The notes under the pieces are model-generated. The model saw only the letters and a list, made by a program, of their open reading frames with translations, did not search any database and was not told the origin of the DNA. This document shows, in pieces, positions 13,733-15,049 of a DNA stretch of 15,049 bases. This stretch comes from Sphingosinicella sp041621755 (GTDB lineage Bacteria; Pseudomonadota; Alphaproteobacteria; Sphingomonadales; Sphingomonadaceae). The position numbers were made by a program, and so were the translations under genes. The stretch covers positions 1-15,049 of the forward strand of contig JBFKAE010000068.1 in NCBI GenBank assembly GCA_041621755.1, in the 5' to 3' direction. Within the stretch, counting starts at the first letter, position 1; every line of letters begins with the position of its first letter.

Positions 13733-14629
13733 CTAGCGCTGCGCCAGCCACGCCGCGCATTCCTCACCGAGTTCGGACTTGGCGCGCGCTTCATAAGCCG
13801 CACATTCCGATGGCGAGAGTATGCTTTGCCAGCGTCCGTTTGTCCCTTTGTTGATAAAAGTCTCCGCGCCGGCATCCCAGAACGCGCCGCCCAGCGGTGT
13901 CGATTTGGTGGCGTTCGCCTTCATCCAGTCGAAGGAACAGTAAAGCTCGATATCAGGCCAATCCTTGGCCCGGACCTCCACGCCCAGAAAGTCGGCGATG
14001 GAACGCATCGTTCCGGGCATATCCCGCTTCAGCTCGGCAAAATGAACAAATTTCACATTCGGCAATTCGCGGATCGCCCACCAGCTGCGGATATGGCTCC
14101 AAAATGGCCAAAAGGGATAACCGTCTCTATCAAGCCATTCCCGAAAATATTGGCGGATATCGGCGGGCGGTGGTTCGATCGGAGGACCAACGCGTCCCGG
14201 TGTATCGTTCAACGCCTCGTACCAGAGCGCATTGGCGTTCGCGTGGTGGTTGTAGAGGCTCCACACCACATCGCGCCCGTCCCGGCCAAGAAAGATATAT
14301 TTTGCCTTTTCGGAAAAGCGCAAGCCATCGACCGGCAGATGCGTTTTGAGAAACCGCCGATGTGTCTGCGCTTCCACAACAGGCAGCTTCACAGCCTTGG
14401 GCGGAACGCGCAGATCCAGCCAGGGGGATAATTCGGCCACCGCAAGTTCGGGGTCGGGGCCCAACAATATTTGCGCAACAATCTGCTGCGTCCACGTCGT
14501 TCCCGATTTGGCATATGTGGCGATGACCACGTCGTCGTCACGAAACTGCAAATCGTTCCAGATCGTCGAATCGAAATGGTGGTTGTGAATCTCCCGTGTC
14601 TTGTCAGGGAGCGCGAGGCCTGCGGACAT
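13733..14629 (-). CDS. PAPS-dependent sulfotransferase
   Basis: This 298-residue protein is a cytosolic-type sulfotransferase (Sulfotransfer_1 fold) that moves sulfate from 3'-phosphoadenylyl sulfate to an acceptor. The 5'-phosphosulfate loop is YAKSGTTWTQQ (39-49), the likely catalytic base is H97 in LKTHLP, and the 3'-phosphate site is LGRDGRDVVWSLYNH (114-128). ELKRDMPGTMRSIADFLG (199-216) and NKGTNGRWQ (260-268), the counterpart of the RKGxxGDW motif, complete the set. The acceptor cannot be deduced. ATG 14629 has GGAG upstream. Base composition is back to the G+C-rich norm, unlike the gene to its left. It stands alone between the A+T-rich region and a tRNA gene, an accessory position; no PAPS-synthesis genes are nearby. 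Confidence 0.93.
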   Translation of the reverse strand: MSAGLALPDKTREIHNHHFDSTIWNDLQFRDDDVVIATYAKSGTTWTQQIVAQILLGPDPELAVAELSPWLDLRVPPKAVKLPVVEAQTHRRFLKTHLPVDGLRFSEKAKYIFLGRDGRDVVWSLYNHHANANALWYEALNDTPGRVGPPIEPPPADIRQYFREWLDRDGYPFWPFWSHIRSWWAIRELPNVKFVHFAELKRDMPGTMRSIADFLGVEVRAKDWPDIELYCSFDWMKANATKSTPLGGAFWDAGAETFINKGTNGRWQSILSPSECAAYEARAKSELGEECAAWLAQR

Positions 14630-14786
14630 TCCATGACTCCAGAAAGGATAGCCAAAGAGAGGTCTATCTACTTCTCCTCACTGGAAAAGTTAAATAAAAT
14701 CACTCGTAAGGCGTATAGGCGCAGGGTGCCAGAAAACAGGCAGTATGCTCCACCCGTTCAATATATTTGCTCAACAGGAAACCCGC
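14630..14786. other. Spacer between tRNA-Pro and the sulfotransferase gene
   Basis: This spacer should hold the sulfotransferase promoter and the tRNA 3' trailer. An A+T-rich patch (14690-14700) and another near 14760-14770 are candidates, but no convincing -35/-10 pair or terminator was identified. No copy of the tRNA 3' end was seen that would mark an integration site. Confidence 0.4.
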
Positions 14787-14863
14787 TGGTCGGAGCGACA
14801 GGATTCGAACCTGCGACCCCCACACCCCCAGTGTGGTGCGCTACCGGGCTGCGCTACGCTCCG
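14787..14863 (-). tRNA. tRNA-Pro, anticodon GGG
   Basis: Read on the minus strand, the 5' acceptor arm CGGAGCG (14857-14863) pairs with CGCTCCG (14791-14797). The discriminator A and an encoded CCA end (14787-14789) follow. The T-arm contains GGTTCGAATCC. The anticodon stem CCACA/TGTGG encloses the loop CTGGGGG, giving anticodon GGG, which reads proline CCC/CCU codons. Length with CCA is 77 bases. A TTGCCA (14900-14905, minus strand) upstream is a possible -35, but its -10 is poor. Confidence 0.97.
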
Positions 14864-14935
14864 ACCGTGGCGGCGGACTTAGGCGAACAAGGCGGGCAAT
14901 GGCAAGCGGCCATATGCCCGCGCTTGATAATCCTA

Positions 14936-15049
14936 GGGTCAGGACCCATTAAATGCACACCCGTGACGCAGACAGGTTTGGTTCATGGCAAGGCGCGAAT
15001 GCGCCCGATAGCGGCGCTATCGGGCAATTGAGCAACGCCGCCATGGAGC
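14936..15049. repeat. Left part of a hairpin-rich dispersed repeat (MITE-like), cut by the window end
   Basis: It starts with a short hairpin GGGTC-AG-GACCC (14936-14947). A long nested hairpin follows. CATGGC (14984-14989) pairs with GCCATG (15040-15045), GGCG (14992-14995) pairs with CGCC (15036-15039), and a perfect 10-bp stem GCCCGATAGC (15003-15012) pairs with GCTATCGGGC (15016-15025) around GGC. No gene is visible. The architecture suggests a non-autonomous mobile repeat whose other end lies beyond the window; only one copy is seen here. Confidence 0.55.

Noticed and set aside
13426..13854. 142-codon plus-strand frame
   Set aside because: It has no ribosome site and no domain, and it runs antisense into the sulfotransferase end.
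14787..14863. tRNA-Pro as an attachment site for an island
   Set aside because: I found no repeat of the tRNA 3' end elsewhere in the window and no integrase gene.
14471..15031. 186-codon plus-strand frame
   Set aside because: It crosses the tRNA-Pro gene and the repeat, and is antisense to the sulfotransferase start; it cannot be a real gene.
1..15049. CRISPR array or tandem repeat array
   Set aside because: No regularly spaced direct repeats were seen on either strand.

Overview
The window looks like chromosomal DNA from an alphaproteobacterium, most likely a sphingomonad (Sphingomonadales). This rests on protein style (DXS, an S9 with an acidic N-terminal extension, long-form L13, class-type CtaA/Cox15), high G+C housekeeping genes, the rplM-rpsI and dxs-tlyA pairings, and dispersed structured repeats. 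No database search was possible, so the taxonomic call is inference.

Layout. Positions 1-3631 read on the minus strand: a MerC-domain membrane protein, a Fur-family (Zur-like) regulator, dxs and the start of tlyA, which is cut by the window edge. A 148-bp MITE-like element with inverted ends sits between merC and the regulator and reaches into the merC stop codon. A 17-bp palindrome covers the -10 region of the merC promoter and could be the operator of the neighbouring Zur-like protein. Positions 3749-11531 read on the plus strand: ctaA (heme A synthase), rplM-rpsI behind a short leader with a terminator-like hairpin, amtB, a DsbD/ScsB-type thiol:disulfide interchange protein, argC, a GNAT acetyltransferase that overlaps argC by 4 bases, and a gamma-carbonic-anhydrase-like protein. 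These are mostly housekeeping genes for isoprenoid, heme, translation, ammonium, redox and arginine functions.

Positions 11542-12520 (minus strand) hold a two-gene lysis cassette, a GH108 endolysin followed by a 3TM holin, with no phage structural genes visible. Such a lone cassette fits a gene transfer agent or a domesticated prophage remnant. A perfect 18-bp palindrome contains the endolysin Shine-Dalgarno sequence. From about 12546 to 13730 the DNA becomes clearly A+T-rich and carries one unrecognised membrane-anchored protein gene. Its TGA stop is followed in frame by 18 more codons that read like a continued protein. A minus-strand sulfotransferase, a tRNA-Pro(GGG) gene and the start of a second hairpin-rich dispersed repeat finish the window.

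The observations most worth following up are the putative zinc-controlled merC-zur module with its MITE insertion, the rplM leader hairpin, the palindrome-controlled lysis cassette, and the A+T-rich gene with its possible nonsense codon. I do not see a complete new multi-gene system.
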